From: Tubiluchus corallicola
Lineage: Eukaryota; Priapulida; Priapulimorpha; Priapulimorphida; Tubiluchidae
Reading direction: 5' to 3'
NCBI GenBank assembly: GCA_030141605.1
Contig: JAQGDQ010000131.1
Location: 1 to 64,000 of the forward strand
DNA length: 64,000 nt
This document shows positions 1 to 21,805 of this stretch, one piece after another (within the stretch, counting starts at the first letter, position 1; the number at the start of each line of letters is the position of its first letter). Made by a program: the position numbers and the translations under genes. Below the pieces are notes generated by a model. It saw only the letters and a list, made by a program, of their open reading frames with translations, did not search any database and was not told the origin of the DNA.

Positions 1-476
1 TATGTAATCTTATTCACATCGATTTATATTAGAAAATCAATCCTTTATGTAAGCAAAATTTAGACGATTGAGTTTTAAGTCTGGATTTGAACCAGATACT
101 CTGTGATATCCTATAAAATAAACATCAAATTATCTAATTTGTCCTGAATGTGACATTTGGAATAACTTCATTATTTTATTTGATCATTCCTGAGGCTTTA
201 CAGTGTCCAGTATTACAGTATAATATTTGATGAACTAATATTCTACCATCAGATTGAAAATAATTATACTTAATCACAAATAAGTATAGTTTTGAGATAA
301 GTATTAGTGTTTTGTATAATTTAATATTAGGCTTGTTTAAAATTCTTATAATTCGACTGGTAATGATTCGCAAATAGAAAGTAGTAACATACAGTTGCAA
401 TTATGAAAAAATATTTGAAAAAAAGAATTATACATTTTGTGACTTTTTAATTTTTACTGTACCAGGTGAATAACAT
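1..476. other. Non-coding flank 3' of the GPCR
   Basis: AT-rich sequence with no convincing exon on either strand. If the DNMT3 gene begins upstream of the window, this stretch is part of one of its introns. The only element I can point to is a possible poly(A) signal for the minus-strand GPCR, listed separately. Confidence 0.5.
175..180 (-). terminator. Possible poly(A) signal of the GPCR gene
   Basis: TTTATT on the plus strand reads AATAAA... in its near-canonical form on the minus strand, about 300 bases downstream of the GPCR stop codon. The distance is normal for an animal 3' UTR. Single hexamers are common in AT-rich DNA, so this is only a candidate. Confidence 0.3.
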
Positions 477-1523
477 TCAGCCCACTTTCATTCCGAGTGT
501 TTTCTTGAAAGCTTTCCTTAGATGTTTACTCTTCCAGCTGTATAAAAGTACGTTGCTAAAAGAGTTACTAACTGTAGGCATGGCTAATACACTTAGCAAC
601 TTGAAGTTATATTCCATTGCATCTAACTTGATTAGTAAAAACACAATAATGTACGGACCCCAAGCGACCAAGTATGATCCAACCACAATGAAGACTGTTG
701 TTGCTGCCTTCAGTTCTTTCTTTACATTGATTTTCTTTCTTTTTTCAAAATTTACTTTTGCATTGGTCTCATGATTAGTCATTTCAATGCCCGAGATGGC
801 AGATGGTTGAGCATCTGTTTTCTGTGCATTAATGTTCTTTGAATGACGTCTTGCCACAATAAAGATCCTACCGTACATGTAGAAGAATCCCAGTAGAGGT
901 ATAAAGAAGGCTATGCATGCGTAGATGATGACAGACCTTGGGGTGGCACCATCTTTTATGTAAGACTCCATAGTAAACTCTTTTCCTTCAATGATCTTCA
1001 ATCCTATGGACAAGCCAACTGTGAAATAAAGTAGACAAAAAATCCAGCCACCGACAATAACAGTTCTGGCACGATTGATGGTAACATATGTGTAGTAGTG
1101 CAGCGGGTTCGTAATGAGTATGTACATATCAATAGTAACGGCTGTTAGAAAGAGAGACGACATGACCGATGATAGACTGCTGGTAAGGATGATGGTGATG
1201 ATGCTTATACTCTCATAGGAGTATAAGTAAACATGCTGCTTGATGCAATAAAGAAACACTGACAATCCCAGAAGCATATCAGCAATAGCCAAGTTACATA
1301 TGAACCAATATTTGACTTCACCGAAGAATTTCTCCCTCCAGAGGGAGACGATGACAACGGAATTGCTGAACACGACGAGAAAAACTACTAGCCAGTTTAA
1401 CAAGTAGCTAGGAATATAGATGGGTTCCAAGCAATCATTTCTGTTACAGCTGGTGTCGGTGTTATTGAAACTGTAAACTGGTTCAGAAATGTTTGCCACT
1501 TCGTTTTCAGGGAAAATGTGCAT
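477..1523 (-). CDS. Orphan class A (rhodopsin-like) GPCR, intronless
   Basis: Intact single-exon frame of 348 aa. The frame stays open upstream to 1568, but the first ATG is at 1523-1521, so I start there. The N-terminus is short and has two N-glycosylation sequons (about residues 11 and 20). Seven hydrophobic segments follow. Class A landmarks seen: LAIAD in TM2 (D82), a TM4 tryptophan (W160), a TM5 proline (P209), AWGP in TM6 (residues 287-290), and a basic helix-8-like tail. Two hallmarks are altered: the TM3 motif is DMY (132-134) instead of DRY, and the TM7 motif is NVLLY (324-328) instead of NPxxY. The usual TM3 and extracellular-loop-2 cysteines are not visible. The NPLHY segment after TM3 and the missing cysteine bridge recall the melanocortin/adenosine/S1P-type receptors, but the ligand cannot be inferred. 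It lies antisense just upstream of the first visible DNMT3 exon. Confidence 0.9.
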   Translation of the reverse strand: MHIFPENEVANISEPVYSFNNTDTSCNRNDCLEPIYIPSYLLNWLVVFLVVFSNSVVIVSLWREKFFGEVKYWFICNLAIADMLLGLSVFLYCIKQHVYLYSYESISIITIILTSSLSSVMSSLFLTAVTIDMYILITNPLHYYTYVTINRARTVIVGGWIFCLLYFTVGLSIGLKIIEGKEFTMESYIKDGATPRSVIIYACIAFFIPLLGFFYMYGRIFIVARRHSKNINAQKTDAQPSAISGIEMTNHETNAKVNFEKRKKINVKKELKAATTVFIVVGSYLVAWGPYIIVFLLIKLDAMEYNFKLLSVLAMPTVSNSFSNVLLYSWKSKHLRKAFKKTLGMKVG

Positions 1524-2364
1524 TTTCAATTGAATATAAATTTTTTCAAGAAGACACTTTTTTGCCACGAATCACAGATGCGTCTATCATAGGCTGGTCT
1601 TGCATGATATGCATAGTGTATGCAACTGATGATAGTTAATGACGCATCAGTATGTTTCAGTTCTGTCAACTCTTCACAAACAATTTTACAAAGATAATTT
1701 CTGTAAATTTGCACTCGTCTGTGCTGCAAGACTGAATGAATTCGTCATCCTTTTATGTAATTACTAATGGAAAACATGAGTTTTTTCAACACAAATATAG
1801 ACTGTCGTGTGCAAAATCCATTAAGCTCATCTAGTGTGCTTGTCTTCTAAAGTGGCTCTTTTCAATTTGCGTACCTTTAAGAGGATTGGTTTTAACTTAC
1901 CTACGGATATATTGATTGTGGTCTTATAAATAGGTAGCCTTATAAATAGGTTAAAAGAAAATAGGACATGGCTTTGTGGCTATGGTGTTTATCTTGTTCA
2001 TTCACTGATATTAATTTGTTCTTTCATTTATTCATTTATTTATTCATTCATTCATTCATTCATTTGTTCACTCATTGAAACAGCAGCTAAAAGCAATGCT
2101 AAGTTAAAGTTAAGTTAAAAAAACATAAATAGAGTTGAGATAATTGTGGTGGCAACTAGCCTTTATTTGTTTGCACTTAAAAAATAATTATCACTCTATG
2201 TGCTGATATGTACACCGTCACTTTTCTTGTAATTTGCTTATTGTTTAAAATATGTTGTTTTATGCTCGCTGCTGTACGGAGTCCTTATTCGAGAAAAATT
2301 ACAAATTTCAGATAGCAAATTTGTGGTTTACTATTTAGGATATAATTGTTTTTCATTATCACAG
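1524..2364. other. Non-coding gap between GPCR start and first visible DNMT3 exon
   Basis: No exon with the expected CxxC pairs of the N-terminal (GATA-like) half of an ADD domain could be found here on the plus strand. The stretch would hold the GPCR 5' UTR and promoter on the minus strand and the end of a DNMT3 intron on the plus strand. It contains a CATT microsatellite. Confidence 0.5.
2019..2077. repeat. (CATT)n microsatellite
   Basis: Tandem CATT/TATT units, interrupted at both ends, between the GPCR and the first visible DNMT3 exon. Confidence 0.85.
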
Positions 2365-14257
<11,893 letters not shown>

Positions 14258-15687
14258 GTGGAGTAATTACAAGGAATTCACAAGTTTTTTCTTTTGCTTC
14301 AATTGCAGTGGTACATGATTCCATTTCGAGATTTTTTTCTGATGAGGGCTAGTTTAGTGGATTTATGTTATTCAGATGTAGTTTGTGTAAGTTACAAAAT
14401 TTTGCAGTTGTATTTACACTGTTAGAATGCAGTAAACGAAATGCTGTCTCATGGTGGCATTTACACATTACTGTTGTAGGAGTAAGTGCCAATGCGTGTC
14501 TATAATTGTAGAAGTTTGAAGTTTTTAAGTGACGTTTATTATAATTCTAATAGAAACAAATATTAGATATATTTATAATTTCATGTGATTAAATTTGTAA
14601 TTGCATACTTCTGTATCAAACATTTAGTGCACAGTCACAAGTTTAATAAGTCGAAATTATAAACGTATCAAACAGTTTATCAGTCATCATTGCGTTTTAT
14701 TAGAACATGAGTGAACTTCAGTTTTCAATTCCCATATAATACATGGCTAGATATTTGTTCCTGCAACAGTACATATATAAATGGCAAAAGCGGTTTTCGT
14801 CTACTGTACGCTATCCAGTGTAACATAACTATAACTTTTGTAAAATCTTCAGTATTTTGAAAAAGTAATCACAGTTTTTGAACAGTATTATGTTGTGTAT
14901 TTTTACTTTCATATGTATCTTTCAATGGTCATATTTTTGTACTTTACAAATATTTAATCGTATATCAGTATTTTGTTAATTTTTTGTACATACACATTAT
15001 TTTTTAAACGATGAAAAAATTACATTTCGGTCTCCTTTAGCTCTCCTCATTTATAATAATACGTGCCAAATTTCTGTCATGCTACTTACGTAACATTAAA
15101 TTTATTGTTTATTGTTCTAATATTTTGACACATTATCATTATATTATACTGATAACAAGTTTCTGTAACATTATAAAAGCTTGTCATTTATGTAAAGTAC
15201 GTACTTATAATTTACAACCACAAAATCATTTTTTTATTCTTTCCGTTAGTCATTTATTAAAAGGTAATCATTGAATTTGTGTACTGGTGCATATATAACT
15301 TGTATTTTGATATTAGTATTTTTAATTATAATATTTTTTCAAATAATATGTAGTTTTTCCTATATTTTGTAACCAAAAACTTTTCTTAAAATGTATTATT
15401 CGTGTATCTCGTTAATTTATGTAACGTCATATATTATTCACTATATTTATACTGTGTACTAAAGTTATGCATTAATGTATTACCATATCTTTATTTTAAT
15501 GGTTATTTGTTAAAATTAAAGAAAGCATTTAACAAAATTTGTTATGTACTCTTATTTGTATTATTATTTGTTCTATGTTTTTCATGTAAGTAACATAGCT
15601 GTGATGTCATTTGCCAGTTAGTCATGTATGTTGTGAAATATGTTTACGATACTAGTACCAAATTCTGATGGTGGTGCTTACGACAGC

Positions 15688-15693
15688 AATAAA
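15688..15693 (+). terminator. Candidate poly(A) signal of DNMT3
   Basis: AATAAA about 1.4 kb after the stop codon, followed by a GT-containing stretch. Earlier variant hexamers exist, so the true end may lie closer to the stop. Confidence 0.3.
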
Positions 15694-15990
15694 TTGTGAT
15701 ACTCGAGCATTGTGAACCACTGTTACTCTACATAGAAGAAAGTTTTTCAAAAATTACTGCAACATTCCAATATATTATAGATCTAAACAGAGAATCCTCT
15801 TTAAATTACAAACAGTTAGTAAGCTATTTACTAAATGAATTCGTATGCTTTCGACAACAGTTTTGTGAGGTACGTTGTTAAAAAAAATTTTGGGTTATTT
15901 TGTTGATGTATAGAAACTAGTAATCTTCATCCCAAACTAATAGTTGTTATGAATTTACAAAATCATAGAAATAAAATAAAATTATAATAA

Positions 15991-16023
15991 TTGTATGTAT
16001 AATTATCATAATTATACATACAA
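15991..16023. repeat. Perfect palindrome, 16-bp arms
   Basis: Arms TTGTATGTATAATTAT and its exact reverse complement are separated by a single base at 16007. It sits about 370 bases before the LINE 5' region. Confidence 0.9.
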
Positions 16024-16439
16024 AAATGGTTAAGCCACCACCACTTAAACATGCTTCCATGATTCCAATCCTATACACATACTTCATAAAATTTTTCTAC
16101 TTTAGTGCTTAAAATTTTGTCGAATAGGTGGCAGCACGCAGCAAGTTTTAGAAAGGACTGCTTTCTATTAATTATTGCTCATAACGGGTTAACACAAAAC
16201 TTAAACATTGCAATCATATCTTTTAACTATTTTACCGTGTAAGATGTGATGCCAAAGTTTACAAGAATGAACATATTATCAAAACTGCTTAACCTGGATG
16301 CAATGTTTTTTCTTTGACCACTTTCTAAAAAAAGTGTTTTAGTTTTCTATTGTGTTTGTAAAATACATACGATTCCTGTAACTTTTTCACATAATTATAA
16401 TTTTTTTGTAAGGCGTTAGAGGCGTCTTACATTAAGTAG

Positions 16440-17699
16440 TTAGTTAGATTAAGCGTTAGTGACGCCACATTAAGGCGTCGAACATGCCTACTTCAACCAA
16501 ATTTAGACCTAGGATTTGACAATAGAGACGCACTACAAAACCAACTAGAAAAGCTAAATGAGCTAATTCTGAACCAGAATATTAGGCTAAGGAAAATCGA
16601 AGATGCCTTAAGTGCAAAGCCTAGACCATCTATAAATGTCGAAACACAGACAGATAACAGCGTACTAGAAAAGACAGACACGTATGGCAGAAAAACCGAT
16701 GACAGAGACAATGTGCATAAGACCAACATTAGCGAGATGCGACATAATCCTACACCAAAAACTCTGAATGCTGCGACAGAGACCCTCATTTTAGGTGATT
16801 CGGGAACCAGATATCTAAACCCACAAGACATTTGCAGAAACATTCAAGTACACTCTTATAGGGGAATTACTATGGAGGAACTCAAAGAACTTGTTGCGAC
16901 ACAGTATCCTGCAAAAAAGATTGAAAGTGTCATTCTGACATGTGGAGTTAACGACATTAAACAAGCACTGGAGAGAACTCAATTTCAAGGCTCGGAATCA
17001 TGCCAGCAAGAGGAAGAAATGGTTGCCGATTTAATCACGAACACCCAGGACTGTATAGGTAATATTAAAGCAAAATTTGACTGTTGTAATATATTTGTTT
17101 GTAATATCCCCACGCTTAAATCAAATAAGTACGCACAGGCTAAAGTAATTGATATTGCAAAGGCAAATTCAAGCATTCGCTCGTACAATGACCAGTTGCT
17201 TAATATGATTGAAAATTCAGAATTAGATGACGTCAAAATTTGTGATTTAGTTAGCCATTTCACAGATGAAAACTTAATGGCTAGAGATGGCTTGCATTTT
17301 AGTAGGCTGGGGGTCAGCAAGTTAACAGAACGTATGAAATTGTGTATAAATGACAAAGATCGTTGGTACAGAGCGAAAAAAAGCAACAGCTATCACGTAT
17401 CTAGAGTACCTTCTGTGGAAAACAGTAATTTTAGGCCGTCAACTTATGCTAATGCAGTAAATGGGCCTTATCCTATAAACGTGTCGAAGCCTGGCCTACT
17501 GCCGACCCCGTTTACAACAGATAATAGGTCATTAACTACTAGGCCCACAAGCGTTACAACACCTGCAATTAGTACAAACCACTTCAATGAGAAACCAGAA
17601 CTTGTGAATAGGCCTAGCTCGTTTGTATTGAGCACCTCGTATTGGGCAGACAATAACAAGGACTCTACTAACGCCGGTCAACGCCGTGTCGAAGCCTAA
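16440..17699 (+). CDS. LINE ORF1: coiled coil plus SGNH/GDSL esterase domain
   Basis: The frame is open from just after a TAG at 16437 to the TAA at 17697-17699 (419 codons), but has no early ATG. The first in-frame ATG is at 16737, inside the conserved region, and an ATG at 16483 lies in another frame, so the true start is lost or non-canonical. Encoded in order: a leucine/asparagine-rich helical stretch suggesting a coiled coil (about 16515-16610), then the esterase blocks GDSGTR (Ser nucleophile), TCGVND (GxND block) and DGLHFSRLG (catalytic Asp and His). A low-complexity C-terminus rich in Asn, Ser, Thr and Pro follows. Esterase-type ORF1 proteins are known from CR1/L2 LINEs, where they bind RNA and lipid or act in particle formation; the substrate is unknown. 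Confidence 0.85.
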   Translation, partial: LVRLSVSDATLRRRTCLLQPNLDLGFDNRDALQNQLEKLNELILNQNIRLRKIEDALSAKPRPSINVETQTDNSVLEKTDTYGRKTDDRDNVHKTNISEMRHNPTPKTLNAATETLILGDSGTRYLNPQDICRNIQVHSYRGITMEELKELVATQYPAKKIESVILTCGVNDIKQALERTQFQGSESCQQEEEMVADLITNTQDCIGNIKAKFDCCNIFVCNIPTLKSNKYAQAKVIDIAKANSSIRSYNDQLLNMIENSELDDVKICDLVSHFTDENLMARDGLHFSRLGVSKLTERMKLCINDKDRWYRAKKSNSYHVSRVPSVENSNFRPSTYANAVNGPYPINVSKPGLLPTPFTTDNRSLTTRPTSVTTPAISTNHFNEKPELVNRPSSFVLSTSYWADNNKDSTNAGQRRVEA

Positions 17700-17845
17700 T
17701 GCACGAAGATGCTAGGTCTTCACATACAGATAATGAAAACACGGGATACACGAGAAACGCAAACCAACACGATTTTGCAAACACAGAACCCTATATACAA
17801 AACAATCAGATTAAAAAGCAAGGTGAACTAAAAAAGGCCTTTTAA
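17699..17845 (+). CDS. Small ORF overlapping the ORF1 stop (TAATG)
   Basis: The ORF1 stop TAA shares its last A with an ATG (TAATG), opening a 48-codon frame that ends in TAA at 17843-17845. The product would be polar, rich in Asn, Thr and Lys, with no recognisable domain, in composition much like the ORF1 tail. It may be a frameshifted end of ORF1 or a separate product made by stop-start re-initiation. Confidence 0.3.
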   Translation: MHEDARSSHTDNENTGYTRNANQHDFANTEPYIQNNQIKKQGELKKAF

Positions 17846-17996
17846 ACACTGATGCGTGAACTCGTTGCTAAGGTCATATAGAAATATACAGCACGCATAA
17901 TTAGAACCCCAGAATAAAATATAAAGTATTCTCGTACTAATAAATGTACACAAAGCTGTTTTTATCATTTTACTGTTTATATATTTTATCTAAATA
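17846..17996 (+). other. LINE inter-ORF spacer
   Basis: 151 AT-rich bases between the small ORF and ORF2, with no feature visible beyond stops in all frames. Confidence 0.5.
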
Positions 17997-20900
17997 ATGG
18001 GTTCCAATTTTATTATTATATTTAAATTTGTCACGATAATTGCTGTAGTCGTCTTAATTAATTTCATTTCACAATATAAAATAGCAAAGTCTGCGTTTAA
18101 TGATGGAAGCAACTGTAAAATACAATTAGTTATTTCTTTCTCTTGTCATATGTTATTTCTAATCAGCATACAAACATTCACGAACATAGCAAAGAAATTA
18201 CCAGTTAGTGTGTTAATAATAATTATAGCTATCTGGAAAATTAACAGTATATCAACATTTTACTCACTGTACTTTGTTCAAAACGCAATTGGAATTTTAT
18301 ATTACATAACTATTTATTATGGATGCATTAAGCCGAGTAAACTATGTACAAAATTAATTTTTATAACAGCAGTGTGCTTACTTTGGAGCTCAGAAAATAT
18401 CACTGTATATGTGGTTGAATTGAGGCATCTGTATTATAAGCAATATGTCACGCGATTAACTCTCTTTACTATTGCAATACTATCGTTACTAATATCGCTC
18501 TATATAAAAGTTCGAAAGCAAATTCGTTTGGTGCAGCCCTACTATAAGTGCATACAAACTATTGTAAGAGTGATTCAAATTTATACTAACTTTACACATG
18601 CACTATTAATTACTGTTTTGCTACTCATATTAGGAGGAATCGAAAGTAACCCAGGCCCAACAAAATACAATAACCCAACAATAAATACAGAATTAAAAAG
18701 TTTCATTTACAATTATAAAAAACATCTAAAGTTCCTTCACATTAATATTCAAAGCTTAGTAAAAAAACATGAATATCTAAAAAATACAGTCCATGCCACG
18801 GAAAATCTAATTATTGGCATAAGTGAAACATGGCTACATAAACAAATTTCAAGTACTTCCATACAGTTACCAAATCACACATTATTCAGAAGGGATCGAA
18901 CAAAAAACAAAAAAGGAGGAGGATTAGCCATCTATATACCATCACATTTCACAGCCACAGAAACAAAGGGTATGCGAACAGGAAAGATTGAATCTCTGTG
19001 GTGCAATATCGGGGATTACTTAGTATGCACTGTTTATAGACCTCCAAATACTAAATTAAAAACTTTTTTTAAATACTTCGGAATAGAATTAGAAAGAGCA
19101 GTATTTGAAAACAAACAAATCTTAATTATGGGCGATTTTAATATTAACACTCTTACTAATAATACTGCTTCCTATACAAAGTACAAAGAACTTCTAAATT
19201 TATTTAATGTGGAACTATTAAACAACGATAAACCAACAAGGTGCAATAAAACGTCTTTTACTTTAATCGATCATTTTATTACTAATAACCCTTGCAAATT
19301 CATAGCTCATGACAGTATACCTTGTGAATATTCAGATCACAATTTTATAATTACTGCTGATAAATTATTCCACTTAAATGCAGCAAATCATAATTCGTGT
19401 TGGAAAAGTTTCAGAGATTTCACCCACTATAATGAGACATACTTTTTAAATGACTTAGCTAAAATGAACTGGAGCGAGATATACCTTACAACAAATATAA
19501 ACACTCAAGTAGACATTTTAATAAACAATATCCAATACTGCTTAGATCTTCATGCACCTTTCAAAAAAGTTAAAGAATTGAACATCAAATCAAAGCTTAA
19601 TTGTGAAAGTAATTGGACAAATGTTGAACTTAATGATTTAAGAAATAGTAAAAATAACTTATATAACATATGGCTTAACACTAAATCTAAAAATGACCAC
19701 ATAAAGTACAAGAAAGCTAGAAACAAATTCAACAATCTTAATAAAATTCTAAAAAACAGATATATTCAAAAACAATGCAGTAGTGCCTCCACTACAAAAC
19801 AAAAATGGACAGTGATCAACAATGTTATAAATAAACATAAAAATAAACAAAATAGGTTAAATGAACTTAAAATCAACAATACCACAATAACGAAACCCAA
19901 AGATATTGCGAATTTGTTAAATGAGACGTTTGTTAACCTCGGAAACTTTAATTTGCAGAATGATTATACTGATACCATAAAGGACAAACTAAAAACTATA
20001 GGACCTGCAAATAACCAATTTTCATTTTCCAGTGTTACGTTTGCTGACATTTTAAAAATAATAAATAATTTAGATGCCAATAAAGGTAGTGGCACATCTG
20101 ACATACCAATAAAAATTCTAAAGGACAGTATGCATTTAATTGCTCCACATATGACCTATATCACTAACCAAATAATAATGCGTGGCAAATTTCCTGATCA
20201 ATGCAAAACAGATAATATTACACCAATCCACAAAAAGAATGCTAAAGATGAACCAATAAATTACAGACCAGTATCAATAGTTCATTGTATGAGTAAAATT
20301 TGGGAAAGAGTAATCTATAATCAAATTATTACATATGTCAATCAAAATGAACTCTTATCGAAACATCAATTCGGATTTAGAAAAAAACATTCAACTGTGG
20401 ATGCTATAATAAACGTAACTGAAAACTGGCGAGATAATCTTGATAAAAACAAATATGTGGCAGCAGCTTTTCTAGATTTAAGTAAAGCTTTCGACAGTTT
20501 AAATCACACACTATTACTAGATAATTTGAAAGAACTTGGATTTGAACAATCAGCTTTAAAATTAATTAATGATTACCTACGAAATAGAAAGCAGCGGGTT
20601 AAAATAAACTCTACAACATTCTCAGATTGGGCTAACCTTCAACGAGGTATCCCACAGGGCACACTGTTGGGACCTCTACTGTTTAACCTTTACATCAACA
20701 ATATTTCTAACGTTCTACAACATTCAAGTATTACGCAATATGCAGACGATACGACTATTTATCTAGCTCACGATAATATCAGCATTGCAAAACAGTACTT
20801 AGAAAAAGACATAAAGAATATCAACATGGCATTTAATTATTACAAGCTAAAAATGAATAGTGACAAAACAGAATTTATGGTATTATCCCCAACAATTAAC

Positions 20901-21653
20901 AATACTGAAAATACAGCTGCTATATCCTTGCAAATAGAAAATGATGCTATCGTGCAGTCAAAAGTTGTTAATTTCTTAGGCGTTAAGTTGGACAACATGC
21001 TTACATGGGAAGAGCAGTTTATCAACATTTATAAAAAAATGGCATTAAGTACTTCGTACCTTCGACAAATCAGAGGACAACTATCAAAACAAACAAAAAT
21101 TCTAATTTACAAAACTTTAATTTTGCCCCATTATTTATATGCCTGCATACTATACCAAAAAGTGAAAAGAGAGTCACACATCAAGTTAAATGTACTTCAA
21201 AACTACGCTTTACGATTAGTTAATGGCCATTCTTTGAAATCATCTCACAATACAAGTAAATATTCTGCCACCTCTTTAAGAAACTCCATGAAAATCCCGA
21301 TACTAGAAGCCCACAGAGATTATCAAACTCTCCTGTTTCTCTATAAATATATCAACAATATTAATGCTCCCTTTGAAAACAATAAGCTCCCACTTCTTAA
21401 AAACCCCAGTATGAATAACAGAACACTAAATTTAAGAAACATCAGAACGAACAACCAATATGGAAAGTATTCCATTACTAAACAAGCTATACAACTTTGG
21501 AATTCATTACCGACATCACTAAAACACAGCAGCTCTTTAACAATATTCAAGTTTAAATTAAAAAAACATTTAATGACACGTTTTGAATATCCGACATACG
21601 AACACGATGACACCTACTCAAATCATAATTTCATTTTTCCCAGACCGTACTAA
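17997..21653 (+). CDS. LINE ORF2: membrane-like domain, 2A-like peptide, endonuclease, reverse transcriptase (1218 aa)
   Basis: Uninterrupted 1218-aa frame starting at an ATG. Residues 1-212 hold six or seven hydrophobic segments (about 5-24, 42-62, 68-82, 90-110, 118-131, 151-171, 198-212). Then comes GGIESNPGP (213-221), a 2A-like ribosome-skipping motif. An APE-type endonuclease follows: HINIQ (N250), SETW (E277), GDFN (379-382), YSDHNF (445-450). The reverse transcriptase has FLDLSKAFD (825-833), RGIPQGTLLGP (883-893) and YADD (915-918). No RNase H is visible in the C-terminal part. Endonuclease and polymerase carry out target-primed reverse transcription in this family. If the 2A motif works, the hydrophobic part is released from the enzyme during translation. 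The clade is CR1/L2-like by overall look; a tree would be needed to fix it. Confidence 0.93.
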   Translation: MGSNFIIIFKFVTIIAVVVLINFISQYKIAKSAFNDGSNCKIQLVISFSCHMLFLISIQTFTNIAKKLPVSVLIIIIAIWKINSISTFYSLYFVQNAIGILYYITIYYGCIKPSKLCTKLIFITAVCLLWSSENITVYVVELRHLYYKQYVTRLTLFTIAILSLLISLYIKVRKQIRLVQPYYKCIQTIVRVIQIYTNFTHALLITVLLLILGGIESNPGPTKYNNPTINTELKSFIYNYKKHLKFLHINIQSLVKKHEYLKNTVHATENLIIGISETWLHKQISSTSIQLPNHTLFRRDRTKNKKGGGLAIYIPSHFTATETKGMRTGKIESLWCNIGDYLVCTVYRPPNTKLKTFFKYFGIELERAVFENKQILIMGDFNINTLTNNTASYTKYKELLNLFNVELLNNDKPTRCNKTSFTLIDHFITNNPCKFIAHDSIPCEYSDHNFIITADKLFHLNAANHNSCWKSFRDFTHYNETYFLNDLAKMNWSEIYLTTNINTQVDILINNIQYCLDLHAPFKKVKELNIKSKLNCESNWTNVELNDLRNSKNNLYNIWLNTKSKNDHIKYKKARNKFNNLNKILKNRYIQKQCSSASTTKQKWTVINNVINKHKNKQNRLNELKINNTTITKPKDIANLLNETFVNLGNFNLQNDYTDTIKDKLKTIGPANNQFSFSSVTFADILKIINNLDANKGSGTSDIPIKILKDSMHLIAPHMTYITNQIIMRGKFPDQCKTDNITPIHKKNAKDEPINYRPVSIVHCMSKIWERVIYNQIITYVNQNELLSKHQFGFRKKHSTVDAIINVTENWRDNLDKNKYVAAAFLDLSKAFDSLNHTLLLDNLKELGFEQSALKLINDYLRNRKQRVKINSTTFSDWANLQRGIPQGTLLGPLLFNLYINNISNVLQHSSITQYADDTTIYLAHDNISIAKQYLEKDIKNINMAFNYYKLKMNSDKTEFMVLSPTINNTENTAAISLQIENDAIVQSKVVNFLGVKLDNMLTWEEQFINIYKKMALSTSYLRQIRGQLSKQTKILIYKTLILPHYLYACILYQKVKRESHIKLNVLQNYALRLVNGHSLKSSHNTSKYSATSLRNSMKIPILEAHRDYQTLLFLYKYINNINAPFENNKLPLLKNPSMNNRTLNLRNIRTNNQYGKYSITKQAIQLWNSLPTSLKHSSSLTIFKFKLKKHLMTRFEYPTYEHDDTYSNHNFIFPRPY
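18633..18659 (+). other. 2A-like peptide coding sequence
   Basis: Encodes GGIESNPGP. The consensus is D-V/I-E-x-N-P-G-P with the skip between the last Gly and Pro, here between residues 220 and 221 of ORF2. It is preceded by a leucine/isoleucine-rich helix, as in active 2A peptides. The usual first Asp is Gly here, so efficiency is uncertain. Confidence 0.75.
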
Positions 21654-21805
21654 ACTAGTTTATATTTTATTTTTTGAAATTCTAGTTGCACTTATAGTTT
21701 AGCTTGCACCAGACGCATTTGCCCAGAACAGTGTATGTTTAATTTCATATGAACTAACACTGATTGTCTGTCTTGTATTATGATGGTCAATGTTTTAAAA
21801 TGGCA

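Larger units (their letters stand above)
14258..16392. other. Intergenic / DNMT3 3' UTR
   Basis: Very AT-rich, with only short meaningless frames. The 3' UTR of DNMT3 starts here; a candidate poly(A) signal is AATAAA at 15688-15693. A perfect 33-bp palindrome lies at 15991-16023. Nothing else is recognisable. Confidence 0.5.

Noticed and set aside
1526-1729. Minus-strand frame upstream of the GPCR as a possible extra N-terminal exon
   Set aside because: It is in a different frame, has no membrane or receptor-like content, and the GPCR already has a complete start with glycosylation sites.
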